Part shown: positions 26,808 to 37,745 of the stretch, in pieces
Position numbering within the stretch: position 1 is the first letter of the stretch
Layout: each line of letters begins with the position of its first letter
DNA from: Stictocephala bisonia
Taxonomy: Eukaryota > Arthropoda > Insecta > Hemiptera > Membracidae
Reading direction: 5' to 3'
Length of the DNA: 64,000 nucleotides
Assembly (NCBI GenBank): GCA_035578905.1
Contig: JAQJVL010002172.1
Coordinates: forward strand, 1 to 64,000
The notes under the pieces: model-generated
Databases searched by the model: none
The model's input: only the letters and a program-made list of their open reading frames with translations
Told to the model about the DNA's origin: nothing
Translations under genes and position numbers: made by a program

Positions 26808-26965
26808 ACTCACCGGTTCACATGGGCCTGCAGGCCTGTGTATATGATTTTAATCAGCTAGAGAAGTACAAACTGTAAGCTCAGTTGGGATCCGAACCTT
26901 GCACCCCCAAGTTTGGCAACTCCACACACCGAAGACACAGCCACTGAGCCACCACACCAGCAAAA
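26808..26965 (-). mobile_element. tRNA-derived SINE, family 1, most complete copy
   Basis: Read on the minus strand it has a perfect A box (tggctcagtgg, complement of 26941-26951), a B-box-like motif (ggttcggatcc, complement of 26888-26898), then a body containing the perfect palindrome ggcctgcaggcc (26825-26836) and a 3' end gtgaaccggtgagtagtaat running into an A-rich tail. Related copies lie at 37606, 41195, 54078 and 57838. Confidence 0.75.
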
Positions 26966-28342
26966 CGTTTTTAGTAAAGATAACATGTATACGTAATTAC
27001 GCCTTGTTGTATCTCAGAACGGGATAGTAAGTAGATTAATATGATATAGAAAAACGTAATGTTGAAATATTCGTTTTAATGCCATAAATATCCAAAGTAA
27101 TTTTATTAATGCTAGGTACAATATAAAATAAATATCACTAAGCTTTTAATAATACCGTCAGAATTTTTTCTGAATTTTAAGCAGGATTTTGAATTAATCA
27201 TATATAAACACAAATTTAAGTTCATTCATTGGCACCTTAAAATAATAATTATTATGTTGAGAATACTGTTTTATTTGTACCTAATTGGTGTAGGATATTC
27301 CACAAGTAGAAATTTTTATACTGACAATTCGATCAAATTTGTATTCGGGCAGAATAAATATACTTTTAAGTGTTTAAGTATTGGTTTTTTTAGTACGGGT
27401 CATTGATTGATTGATAAAAATTATACTTAAATAAGTTATTGAATCCTAGAAACAACACAATCAGTTAAGCAAATCGAATATAATAGAATCTGGATACATC
27501 TTCCTTTATAAAATACAGCAATATCTAGTTAAATAGTTCTGCAATTATAATTTATTTATAAATATATAATACTTTGCTGCCAAACTATGCTATCGCTAGG
27601 CTACAACGATTATTTTAATTGTTACGAATGTAGCCTATACAGGTATTTCAGATCAGGAAATAACATTACAAAACCCAAAATAATTTTATTATAATAGGAC
27701 ATTTATTTAGAACTATTTTAATGAACTAATTAACATATGAATAACCACTCAATAATTCTAAGGTTGTGGCCAAATGACCTCCAGTGTATGTTTTTGCTGT
27801 TTTGCCCCTCAATACTGTTACACTCTATGTCTTGTCAACATACCATTAGACAAGACATAGAGTCCATACTCATCCTAAAACTTATGTAAACTTTGTAAAT
27901 AATCTTTATTATTAAATGGTTTTTTTATATGGCCGTTTTTAATACTTACAGGCTAAATATTTTATTCGACGTTTTACTTAGAAATTACTTCCAATGTCCA
28001 ATATAACATTTGAAAGATAAAATTTTTGGACAAAAATGTAGTGGGTAGCTTATCTTTAAGACATTGGTTAGCTAAAAACACAATCGCCTCGTTATAATAC
28101 TTTCATACTTTCCCTTACATTGTTACCACATTTAATATTTTAATTGACAATTTAACAACACGTTTTTTTTATTTAGTTATATTGTAAATATGTCTATAAA
28201 TACTGCTATGAGTACTTGGCTTTATATCAAGGATGATAAGTTTATTTTATTTGTCTTGATATGAAAAAATTAAAACCTTTTACTAAGGAAAAAATGTAAT
28301 ACATTTTAATCCTATTTCGTAAGCTTAAGCGGCTGGAGTCAT
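26966..28342. other. AT-rich sequence with a perfect 15-bp hairpin
   Basis: No gene recognised. The hairpin at 27822-27863 has perfect 15-bp arms (actctatgtcttgtc and its complement) and a 12-nt loop. It could be a small structured RNA or a miniature element; nothing else supports either. Confidence 0.45.
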
Positions 28343-28531
28343 TATTAACAACTAGTTCTTCCGGTGTCAACCGCGTCAAAGGACTATTTACAATATATAC
28401 AGTTCCAGACGTTTCGCCCATGCTACGATGTGGCATCCTCAGTGGTTAGGCTGAGACTGAAGGTCAGCAGTCGCTCTGCCCAATATATGGTGATGGTGCA
28501 GCTGTCATGTGTCACGTAGGCCAACTGACCC
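28343..28531 (-). mobile_element. Penelope-like element, inverted pLTR (left)
   Basis: This segment is the reverse complement of 28999-29190 with few differences. Inverted pLTRs flanking a 5'-truncated body are characteristic of Penelope-like retroelements. It joins the truncated coding fragment directly at about 28531. It carries a minus-strand hammerhead-like motif (28400-28459). Confidence 0.8.
28400..28459 (-). ncRNA. Hammerhead-ribozyme-like motif in left pLTR
   Basis: The minus strand has the core CTGAGGA (CUGANGA), then a GCC/GGC stem II with a 14-nt loop, then GAAA and CGTC with the expected cleavage after GTC. Stem I forms from CCA before the core and TGG after the cleavage site, extended across an internal loop by CAGT/ACTG. 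Stem III is minimal (AC/GT), as in published Penelope-associated hammerheads, which are thought to work best as dimers. The 60-nt motif is identical to the plus-strand copy at 29071. Confidence 0.65.
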
Positions 28532-28915
28532 AAAATTGGAAGAATTTTAAAGAAGAATGACATCAAGACAATATTTAGGCCACCGAATAGACTACAAGAT
28601 TTACTTCCACCTTATAAAGATAAGATACCTCTATCTACGCCTGGCGTCTATGAAATACCATGTGACTGCGGTTCAGTTTATATAGGAGAAACGAAGAGAC
28701 AAGTATCAACAAGACTAAAGGAGCATATAAGACATACTAAGAACAAAGATGTCGATAAGTCATTAGTAGCAGAACATAGAGCCCTTACTAAACATGGAAT
28801 TTTATTTGACAAGACCAAAGTATTGGCCAACATCCCGTTTTATTATCCGAGAAGAGTTAGGGAAGCCATTGAAATATACAAAAGAGGGGATATTTTAACA
28901 AAGAAGATAGCATGA
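28529..28915 (+). pseudogene. Penelope-like element C-terminal fragment with GIY-YIG endonuclease
   Basis: An open frame of about 128 codons without its own start. It begins PKIGRILKKNDIKTIFRPP, the linker after the reverse transcriptase in Penelope-like elements, and continues to a GIY-YIG nuclease: GVYEIPCDCGS (Gly-Val-Tyr at about 28643), VYIGETKRQVSTRLKEH (VYIG at 28676-28687, conserved Arg in TRLKEH), SLVAEHRALTKHG, and FYYPRRVREAIEIYKRGD before TGA at 28913-28915. In full elements this nuclease makes the target nick that primes reverse transcription. The reverse transcriptase is absent, so this is a 5'-truncated, immobile copy. The frame itself has no internal stop, which suggests a fairly recent insertion compared with the LINE relics in the window. 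Confidence 0.85.
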
Positions 28916-28998
28916 AGTTGCCAAGAACATGGGGACCAGTTCTTAAGAAGTTAAAAATATCATAGCTTACGCGGAAGTGCGTACGTGACCTCAGACTC

Positions 28999-29190
28999 GG
29001 GTCAGTTGGTCTACGTGACACATGACAGCTGCGCCATCGCCATATATTGGGCAGAGCGACTGCTGACCTTCAGTCTCAGCCTAACCACTGAGGATGCCAC
29101 ATCGTAGCATGGGCGAAACGTCTGGAACTGTATATATTGTAAATAGTCCTTTGACGCGGTTGACACTGGAAGAACTAGTTGTTAGTAATA
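28999..29190 (+). mobile_element. Penelope-like element, direct pLTR (right)
   Basis: Starts gggtcagttggtctacgtga and ends near ggaagaactagttgttagta. It is the inverted partner of 28343-28531. It lies 83 bp after the endonuclease stop codon, the usual 3' position. It carries the plus-strand hammerhead-like motif. Confidence 0.8.
29071..29130 (+). ncRNA. Hammerhead-ribozyme-like motif in right pLTR
   Basis: Core ctgagga, then gcgaaacgtctgg with predicted cleavage between cgtc and tgg. Stem I pairs cca with tgg and, beyond an internal loop, cagt (29071-29074) with actg (29127-29130). Stem II uses gcc/ggc. It is in the sense orientation of the element, so a transcript running through it could be trimmed at this point. 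Confidence 0.65.
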
Positions 29191-29800
29191 CATTTTAGTT
29201 TAAAACATTGAAGACTGCGTGATAAGTTTAGTTTAGCCTCCACCATATTATACCCAAATAACTATTTTTGTTAATACGAACCCACCTGTAGTGGTTCGGA
29301 TTTGTAAAGGTATATGTGCTATGTACTTTATAACGGACTTCAGCACTGTTTTCCATAGTATTTGTTAGTTTCTATAATTAAACCGTTTGATTTTAGCGTG
29401 GCCTTATTGAAATATGAATAGTTTTAAAGTATAAATAAGGCAACGTACCAATAAGACTTATTCTTATTTATTAGTAGTTTATAAAGTTAAGGGATTCTTA
29501 ATCCACAAATTTGGAAGGGGGTTAGAAGTATAGCAAGTATTTAAGAGAGATGTATGTATTATACGGTAGAAGTGATATATACACTCTCTCAACATATCCA
29601 GGCTGAGGATGATGTTTTATCCAATTCAATTCTGCCGCTCTCTGCAATATCTCAGGATAATCCTACACACAGGGAAATATATTTCATCACACATTTTCAA
29701 CGTAACAGTCTTCCTTATAAATATTCCTTACATTTCCGTTTTCAATAGGGAACAATCATAACAAAGTGTTTAAACTTATAAAAAAATTTTATTTATTTTT
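29191..29800. other. AT-rich sequence, nothing recognised
   Basis: Anonymous sequence between the Penelope-like element and the 22-bp array. An open frame at 29554-29748 has no recognisable domain. Confidence 0.4.
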
Positions 29801-30720
29801 TGGTTGGGTAGCCACTATGATCATCTTAGGTAGCACACCTGATCAACTTGCGTAGCAACAGTGATCAACTTTGGTAGACCCATGATTAACTTGGGTATAA
29901 AACTTGATCCGTTTGGGTAGACAAACATGATTTCAACTTAGGTAGCAAATATGATCAACATGGGTAGCAACCGTGATAAGCTAGGGTAGCACCCATGATC
30001 AGCTTGGGTAGCACGTGTTTTCAACTATGGTAGCAATAACTATTATTTTGGTTAGCAACCGTGATAAGCTTGGGTAGTAACTATTATCAGCTTAGGTAGC
30101 ATCGGTGATTAACTTTTGTAGCTTACTGTGATCAACTAGAGTAGCGACCATGATCAGATTGGGTAGAACTCGTGATCAACATTGGTCTTACCCGTGATCA
30201 ACTTGGGTAGCTCTCATTATCAGCTCGGTTAATCACCCGTGACTAACTTGCATAGCAGCCAATATTAGCTTGGGTAGCATTCGTGATCAGATTGAGTAGC
30301 ATCCGTGATAAACATTTGTATAAACCATGATCAACTAGAGGTAGCACTCGTTATCAGGTCGGGTAGAGAGATACCCATGACCAACTTGGCTAGCAGACGA
30401 GATTAGCTGAGGTAGCAACAGTGATCAACTTTGGTAGCAAATATGGTTAACTTAGGTAGCAACAGTGATGCGATTGGATAGCATCGGTGATCAACTTGGG
30501 TAGCAACCGTGATCAACTTGGGTAGAAAATCGTGTTCAACTTGGGTAGCGCCCGTGATCAACTTCGGTAGCAACAGTGATGAACTTTGGCAGCACCCATG
30601 ATTAACTTGGGTAGCGATCTTGATCAGTTTGGGTAGACACACATGATTTCAACTTAGGTAGCAACCATGTTCAGCCTGGGTAGCAGCCGAGGTCAGCTTG
30701 GGTAGCGTCCATGACTAATG
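29801..30720 (+). repeat. 22/23-bp degenerate minisatellite (about 40 units)
   Basis: The unit is approximately gatcaacttgggtagcaccc plus two or three bases, with many substitutions and length variants. A palindromic tgatca sits at most unit junctions. The minus-strand frame at 30403-30642 (PKLITVATQVDH-like repeats) is a by-product. The last units run into a GC-rich hairpin. Confidence 0.9.
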
Positions 30721-30726
30721 AGGCAA

Positions 30727-30749
30727 GGGGGCTTGGGGGCGAAGCCCCC
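30727..30749. repeat. GC-rich hairpin at the end of the minisatellite
   Basis: Perfect 8-bp arms GGGGGCTT (30727-30734) and AAGCCCCC (30742-30749) enclose a 7-nt G-rich loop. It stands out sharply from the AT-rich surroundings. It resembles a strong terminator-like or transposon-end hairpin, but no function can be assigned. Confidence 0.6.
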
Positions 30750-30845
30750 ATCTGCACAGTTAGTTCTGTAATAAAATTTATTATATTTCTACAAACATAT
30801 GAGCTCTTTCTACAACTACACACACATCCATTAATTATTAATACA

Positions 30846-31130
30846 CCGATCGTCAAGACATGGTCAAATATGAGGGGTTAAGGAATGTGATGAGTGTAAA
30901 TTAACGAATGTACTCATTGTTACTAAACAATATCGACTGCTCCTCAAGAAAAAGATATTTATTTATAGCCTAATAGCCAGAGTAACTACAGAATTATGTG
31001 GAATCCGAATTACGTAGTGTTGGTCTGATTTTTAGCTAACTGACAAGCCTGACACTCAGTTCTCTTACCTATACAACATCTGAACCTTGACTACCATCCA
31101 ACATCCCAGACGTCTCTAGTCGAGTACATA
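30846..31130 (-). mobile_element. SINE, family 2 variant
   Basis: It begins cgatcgtcaagacatggtca, the complement of the 3' part of the SINE at 11855-12225, and stays similar through gtgatgagtgtaaattaacg. Beyond about 30960 it has a different head that matches 44220-44370 (ggtctgatttttagctaact). Two heads sharing one 3' region suggest two subfamilies. Confidence 0.6.
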
Positions 31131-32436
31131 CTAATTACAGCCATTAAGTGGACGCCGTGTCGGTATTAAGAGGACATTGGAAACATACCCAGAAACGCTT
31201 ACTTCATCGTTCCTGTATAAACAATATTTTATTTAAAAAAAATAAAATTAAATAAACAGCCCTTTAAATTAACTCAGATTTTTTACGCGCAATATGTCAC
31301 AACGTTTTCTTATATGTGTCTAGTTAATATCACGGTAATTATCTATCGTGGTTATTGTTGCTTGAATACTTAAACTCAACGATAATAAGTTATACAAGTT
31401 ACGTCTAATCTGTGTTAAAATAATATTTCCTACGTTTAAGCACCAAGCTGAACGAAGGTGAATGGTAATTATAATATTGGGTGTTCTCAATCTATAGGGA
31501 ATCATCCTGCAAATAATTTATTTGTATACAATTAAAATTTTTTCTCATCTGAAATATTATTGCAACTAATCAAAAAGAAAAGAAAAAAAACAGGACTTAA
31601 AAAATTTTAAATTACTTTTCAGATGTTGTTCCATATTAGGACTACATCAATGTAATGTATATAAAAAATGCATGTTTTGATCAATTATGATTTAAATCTT
31701 GTTTATTTTGTATGGAAGAAGCACGTAATTGCACCGTATGATGGCATACCAACGACACAGAAGCGTACAAATGCGAGTAGAGTTTTGTATTCACTAACGG
31801 AGTTATAAATAATACATGTAATAGTGTCATGTAAGCTGAGTTGAGTAATTAAACGGAGAATGAAATTGAAATGCGGAAAAAGTGGAAAAGCGTGAAGATA
31901 TATAAAATGCTTTGTATTGGAATTGAATGAATTCTCCTGAGAGTGCTTCGGTGCTGAAATGTGTTTATAAAACATCTTAGATCTAAACTTATTGCAAAGA
32001 CGTTCTATTGTTTTCCTTGTTTGTCAGTAACCATTTCAATAAAGTACTATAACTGATACACTGGAAGTACGTGTCCATATTAATGACTTATGGAGTAAAA
32101 AATAACAACTTAAGATAATGTTACATATATTTATTACTAGGACATGATTAAAATTGCATACAAATGTTTACATTAATCTAATGTGAAAATAGTATGTGTT
32201 GAATACTGTTTAATACTTTCAAGTTGGGCAAGAGCCTTGAACATGAAATATTGTTAACATGTGTTTTTATATTTTGTTTTACTTTTAGCTATAAACAAAC
32301 AATATTATCATAGGGGCTCATGTTAAAAGCGTATACATTTAGTAATGTAATTTTTTATGAAGAAATATATTTAAATTAGGGAAACATTGTAATTCCCTTT
32401 ATAAAGGAAATATTTCACAGTATATATCTTATAAAT
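31131..32436. other. AT-rich sequence, nothing recognised
   Basis: Minus-strand open frames at 31320-31505 and 31703-31975 have no recognisable domain and are probably chance. Confidence 0.4.
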
Positions 32437-33300
32437 AGTTTTTTAATTAACATAATACGTATCTGTACATATACAGTACAAGTGACGTCACACAACACGA
32501 ATATATTACAACATAAACACAAAATGTACAAATGTACTATAATACAAACACAAAATGCACAAATATACTACAGTACACGTATAAATTACAACAATATACT
32601 CCAATACAAGCATATGATGCACACATATACTACATTAAAAGTACAGCATTCACAAATACAATATATAACAAGTACTAATTGAACAAATTTACTATAATAC
32701 ACGCACAAAATGCACAAATATACTACAATACAAGTAAAAAAATTTCACAAATATACTACAGTAGAAATACGAATTGCACACATATAGCACTATAAAAGCA
32801 CAAAACACAAATATTTACAATATAAATAAAAAGTATATAAATATTGTGTTGATTGACATATGCGAATCACGCTCACCTTCCTCAGAACAGAGGGATTCAC
32901 AAAAGGTGAGCTGGTCTGAGGAAGGTGAGCGTGGTTCAAAGAAATTTATCACAATAATATTTTTAATGTGCATTTTGTAATTATTTTGTTAATATTTTTT
33001 ACTTTTATTGAGCTCTATTTGAGCAATTTGTACTTTGACTGTAGTATATTTAGCAATGTTGTGCTTTTATTGTAGTGTATCTGTGCATTTTGTGATTGTA
33101 TTTTATTAAATGTGTTCAATTTGTACGTGTACTAAACTATATTTGTGCATTTTGTACTTATAGTGTAGTATATTTCTGCATTATATGCTTGTATTGGAGT
33201 ATATTTGTGTAATTTATACGTGTACTGTAGTATATATGTGCATTTTGTACTTTTACTGTAGTATATATGTGTTGTGTGACTTTCACTTATACAGTATTTT
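32437..33300. mobile_element. Long foldback element with tandem-repeat arms
   Basis: The left arm (about 32470-32820) is built from imperfect repeats of the type acaaatatactacagtacaa and gcacaaaatgcacaaatata. The right arm (about 33000-33295) is the same sequence inverted (gtagtatatatgtgcatttt). The ends, tacagtacaagtgacgtcac and its inverted partner, match the short element at 14264-14483, as does the left flank agttttttaattaacataat. The left end contains a perfect tgacgtca. The centre holds a second perfect inverted repeat, 18 bp, at 32868-32885 and 32915-32932 (cacgctcaccttcctcag and complement). Long inverted arms made of short tandem repeats are the signature of FB-type elements. No transposase is present. 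Confidence 0.7.
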
Positions 33301-33347
33301 ATTTATTTTTTATTTGCTTAACGGTTTCACCATTTATACAACCATTT

Positions 33348-33386
33348 ACATAAACATAATATATGTATTATATATTATGTTTATGT
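33348..33386. repeat. AT-rich 16-bp palindromic hairpin
   Basis: Perfect arms acataaacataatata (33348-33363) and tatattatgtttatgt (33371-33386) with a 7-nt loop, about 50 bp outside the end of the foldback element. Confidence 0.6.
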
Positions 33387-33543
33387 ATATATTAATATAA
33401 TAGTTTACACACAAAAAAGTCCATCAACAAGTAATCATAACACTAACAAATAGATTATTAGTTTGTGTTTGTAAAGTCCAAGATATTATGTACTGTCTTG
33501 TGTGTAATTATGTACATGAGGTTATGGAAGGAAACATAATGGA

Positions 33544-33935
33544 TTAATTTGTTAATAGGTGGAGAATTTTTGTTTTGAATGAAAGTGTCGATATTTCAAA
33601 GAAGTCAATCTCAGAAGCTTCTCCTCCAGTTCTCAGAAGTCTTGGCATACCATGATTCAGAGCGTAATTGGTTGGCTGGTATCTTCTTACGAAGATCGAT
33701 TTGGAACGAGTGCCTATAGGAACAGTGAAGTCTACATCCACAGTACAGCTGGGAAATCCAGATAGCCATTGACTAGTTTATACAGGAATATCAAATTCAG
33801 ATATTTACTTCTTATTTCAAGTTTTTGAAGCCCAAACTGATCCTCCACTATTTATATAGGCGTATCCAGATACCCATATCCCAGTTTCAGCCCAAGGAAA
33901 CTGATGAAATGAGTCTGTATTCTACTCAATAGATC
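33544..33935 (-). pseudogene. LINE (Jockey-like) C-terminal relic
   Basis: The minus strand, with frame breaks, reads QTHFISFLGLKLGYGYL, then GLQKLEIRSKYLNLIFLYKL, VNGYLDFPAV, and in a shifted frame FTVPIGTRSKSIFVRRYQPT, NYALNHGMPRLLRTGGE and DFFEIST. The run of LE.R.KYL.L.FLYKL.NG, TRS, TNYALN..MPR.LR and DFF is the conserved region after the reverse transcriptase in Jockey/CR1-type LINE ORF2 proteins. Only this C-terminal piece remains and it is inactive. Confidence 0.75.
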
Positions 33936-33949
33936 AATATATATATATA

Positions 33950-35802
33950 TATAAGTATATATATTGATACTTAGATGTTTATGACCTATAAAATATATAT
34001 AGTATATCTTATAAGTCATAAACAAATTTAATTCGTCCATATATTCACCATAACTCCTTAAATTGTAATTTTATCTTTTAGCAGTGTTTTACTGATTTAC
34101 TTCATCAAAGTTGTATCTAAAATTTAATTACAAAAGTAAGTAATAATATATTAATTAACACTATGAATTATAACCAAGCTCTTAAAGTTGTATATGAATT
34201 GTGTTATGGTATTACCCATACATACATATATCATATCTCTTTATAATATATTTGTGTTTTTATGGACACTATTAAAAACTTGTGATGAGTATAGAAAGTA
34301 TATAATTGGAATGGTTTTTACACTAAATTCGTTGAATCATTTACAATAGCTTGAAAGGCCTGTGTATCCATCGGGTAGGTCTCGGTGAAGTTTTAGTTGT
34401 TAGCCACTACCTTTAAACAAATGAGTAATATATTAAGACAGACCTCAGACTCTCACCGTATAAATTGTAATGTTTCCGCTTACACAGCCTCACTATCATA
34501 ATTAGTTATTTGCGTCCTTACAATCTTTTATGTATATATATTATTGAAACCTTGATTTTTAGCAATATTTTACATATTAACTTCACCTCATTAGTACCTG
34601 GTAGGTCTTGCTAAAGCTGTAGTTAGCCCCTTCCTTAATCCAGGTAGGCAATATAGATGCAGTACCAGAATTGCGACTTTCAGACGTCAGGCGCTCGCTG
34701 CAGGAAGTTTATAACTAAAATCTGTTTTCGTTCATATAGAGAAGACTTCCTTTAATTTTGAATCCGTTTTAATAATTGATGGTCTCTATCATCCGTATAT
34801 ATTATGAATATTATTTTAGGTTACAAACTGTTAGGTTTTAAGAACTGTTTTTCATCAATAGATTTAGTTTTTTTCATTTGGCTTGACAACTTTATGTCGT
34901 AGCTCTTAATATAAAATTGCAAGGAACGAGGTTTTATATGCGTTTGCTGTTAAATCTTTTAGAGGGCTAATGATTGTTACCCTTAGGTCGAAATACACGA
35001 TATTTTTAGTTTAAAATACGTAGCCTGCAGATAGCGGCCTATCAAGAAAGTTTATGTAAATATGACTTATACCTATAAAACTAAGAGCTGATGGTTTAAG
35101 ATGATTTTACAACTCTCTTAGAGCATTTTAAAACCTCGTATTTAATTTTATACTTATTAAAGCAGAAGTACTATTTTCAACTTTAACAACAGGCTGTTTT
35201 TAACACTATAAGTTTCTGTTACTTTTATACAATTTTTAAATCATTTTCCGTTCTTCTGGCTTGCTTCTTGTTCAATGCATTAGTTATAACAAGTAATATA
35301 CCTAAATGCAAACATATTATTTATAACATATGTACTTATAATATTAAATTTAAATTTATGTTTATACCTTTTGATATTATTTTATATATTGGAGAGCAAA
35401 AATAAAAAATTAAATAAGTAACTAGACTAATATTAATTTGCTAAAAATATGTGTGAAAATCAGACTTACGATTGTTACATTGATTTTTTCCTATAAAGAT
35501 TAAATATATTTTAATTAAAAGGGAAATACTATTTGAATGATTATATCTGATTGATATAACAATGGATATAAGTATTGCGTAGATGGAAGATTTTAACTTT
35601 CATTTAAACGAAAAATAATAATAATAATAATATAATACATTTTAAATAATCTGAGTGCACGTAAGTTATACTTTTATTCTTAGCTATCCCATTACGAACA
35701 GTAATAAAAGATTGTTTAGTGTTAGCTATAGACCTTTTAGATATTTTATCTATAAAATTTATTTTGATACTCTCAAATTATCTTTTCTTGCATGTATGTG
35801 TT

Positions 35803-35806
<4 letters not shown>
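33950..35806. other. AT-rich sequence with small simple repeats
   Basis: Short (AT)n at about 33937-33966 and (AAT)n at about 35612-35632. Two stretches at about 34370-34470 and 34595-34690 share ggtaggtct...gaagtt/taaagct...agttgttagcc-like sequence and may be an old duplication. No gene recognised. Confidence 0.4.
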
Positions 35807-35892
<86 letters not shown>

Positions 35893-35903
35893 CGCGCGCG
35901 CGC
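35807..35903 (+). repeat. (TG)n-(CG)n microsatellite
   Basis: About 82 bp of uninterrupted (TG)n continues into about 16 bp of alternating C/G. Alternating purine-pyrimidine of this kind can adopt Z-DNA. The cysteine/valine-rich frames across it are by-products. Confidence 0.95.
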
Positions 35904-35929
35904 CTGATTTGTGATTACAGCCCCGTCTT

Positions 35930-36990
35930 GGAAGCCTATTTTTGCTGCTAGCTTGTTTGTCCTTTACTATTATTTTAGGACCAATTTCTTGGATTCAGCC
36001 ACCAAAAAAACGATTTCTGTTTAAAGACGACCCTCTTCCCGTTCTCTAGGGGTAAGTCACCTTTCCTCTTTTTCTTTTCTTCTTCCCTCCTTCCATCGGA
36101 CATGAAGCTGCTTTATTTTGAGGGCCCTGGCGTAAGGATAGCTTGTGGTATGGATGCAGCACTCTGCAATTGGGATGATTTCTAGACTTACTTTTCAGCT
36201 TTACCTATGCCTCTTTATATATTCTCATTGGGGTAAAGGCATTATCGAGCTTCAACATGTCGTCCTTAACCATTTGAGAAATGGCTTATTGCTCAAAAGC
36301 AGCCTAATTCATTTCCCAGTCAATTTTGTGGCACTATGTGAATTTTATTCCACACGTATTTTTGCCATGTGCTGCTAAGAGTTAGAGGGAGACACCAGGA
36401 GCTCCAACTGAGATGTCGAGTGCTGTGGGGGTTTAACCACATGCAGAATTTTTTGTTAATCATCCAAGGGATTTTTCAAGGTTATACTCTTCCCCGGCTT
36501 TCAATGTGGTGAATGACCTACCCATCCAACATGAGAGAAGGCCTCCATCCTTTTACTGAGTCCGGCACTTAGGAAATGGGCTTTTGATTATTTACTAAAA
36601 TTTTTTATCAAAAAATTCCATTCTTTTCTGTGCCCTTCTGTAAAAGTCACCCCACCACCCAACAGCACAACTATAATCTCAATGCAGAGTAGCTGAACAA
36701 TGACTTCGGAATAGTACCCGTTGACCACAGCATGACCTGATTCGGTCCCCAACCGGCATTACTACGGCCAAAGAGATGTATACCATCTGATAAGGTAATC
36801 AGGTAATTGGTGGCTAATCTGACTCGGGCTTCTGAATGATCAGGTGGCCTGTGAAGTGCAGGAAAATCTAATTGTAAACTGTACTCTCTGCCCGAACAAG
36901 ACCGGTAAATAAAGTGGAACGCCTTAGTGAAAGATCTGCTTGGCCAAGTTAGTGTGGATGAGACCTACTGTATTTTTGTGGAATGTAGAT
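35930..36990. other. GC-richer island, probable old mobile element
   Basis: Base composition is clearly less AT-rich than the flanks and poly-A/T runs are rarer. Phrases such as gagggccctggcgtaaggat and ggtggcctgtgaagtgcagg look like formerly functional or imported sequence. The plus-strand frame at 36145-36378 (77 codons) has no recognisable domain. I cannot assign an element class. Confidence 0.4.
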
Positions 36991-37605
36991 TTGTGTGTGT
37001 AGAACCGTGGTGTTCAGTTAGTCGCCATTTATGACAGGCAGGATTTATCCAGGTTAATATTTTAAAAACGTTTAATTAACTCACGGTTTTACAATCATGA
37101 ATTTATCCATGAAAAAGACTTTACAATTTAAACATACCATGTTACAGATGTAAAGTATCTTTGAACTTCCAAATTTCGTTTACTTTAATTTACTTTGAAT
37201 ATATTTCACAACTGGTTTGTAACTGCATTATGTAATAAAATTTATATATAATTTATAATTCCCTTCAGTTTGTACAACATATTATACTAGTAATCATCAT
37301 CCTAAGAACTAATTTACTGACTCGTGACATTTTACTTAAAAAAAATGTGTTAATGAATTATTTCATTAATAATTACATTTAAACCCACCAATCTAATATT
37401 CAATGAGTCTAATAACTAGCACATACTCGTTATAAAAGAAATCATCTCAAAAATGTTTAGCCAATTTTTTTATAGTATATTTGTGGAATAAGTTTTATTT
37501 CCCAGATAGAAACTTTTGTTATTGCAGCCAAAATTTCAAAATTAATATTTGTAAAGAAATAAAATATGATGTAATGGATGTATATCTAAATGGGTGAGAT
37601 TTTTT

Positions 37606-37745
37606 TTCCAAACAAAAACTTCACTTGCCAGTTCACAAGGGCATGCATGCCTCTGTGCGGACTTTAACAAACGAATGAGTATCGATCGATTGCTCAGTTT
37701 GGGATTAGAACCTACGTTAATGGACTCCGCAGTCCAAATATATAT
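37606..37745 (-). mobile_element. SINE family 1 copy in left arm
   Basis: Contains the palindrome ggcatgcatgcc (37640-37651) and the flank ttcacttgccagttcacaag of the family. It corresponds to the inverted copy at 57838-57960 and so predates the arm duplication. Confidence 0.6.

Noticed and set aside
31703..31975. 90-residue minus-strand open frame
   Set aside because: No domain, signal peptide or repeat pattern that I can support; probably chance.
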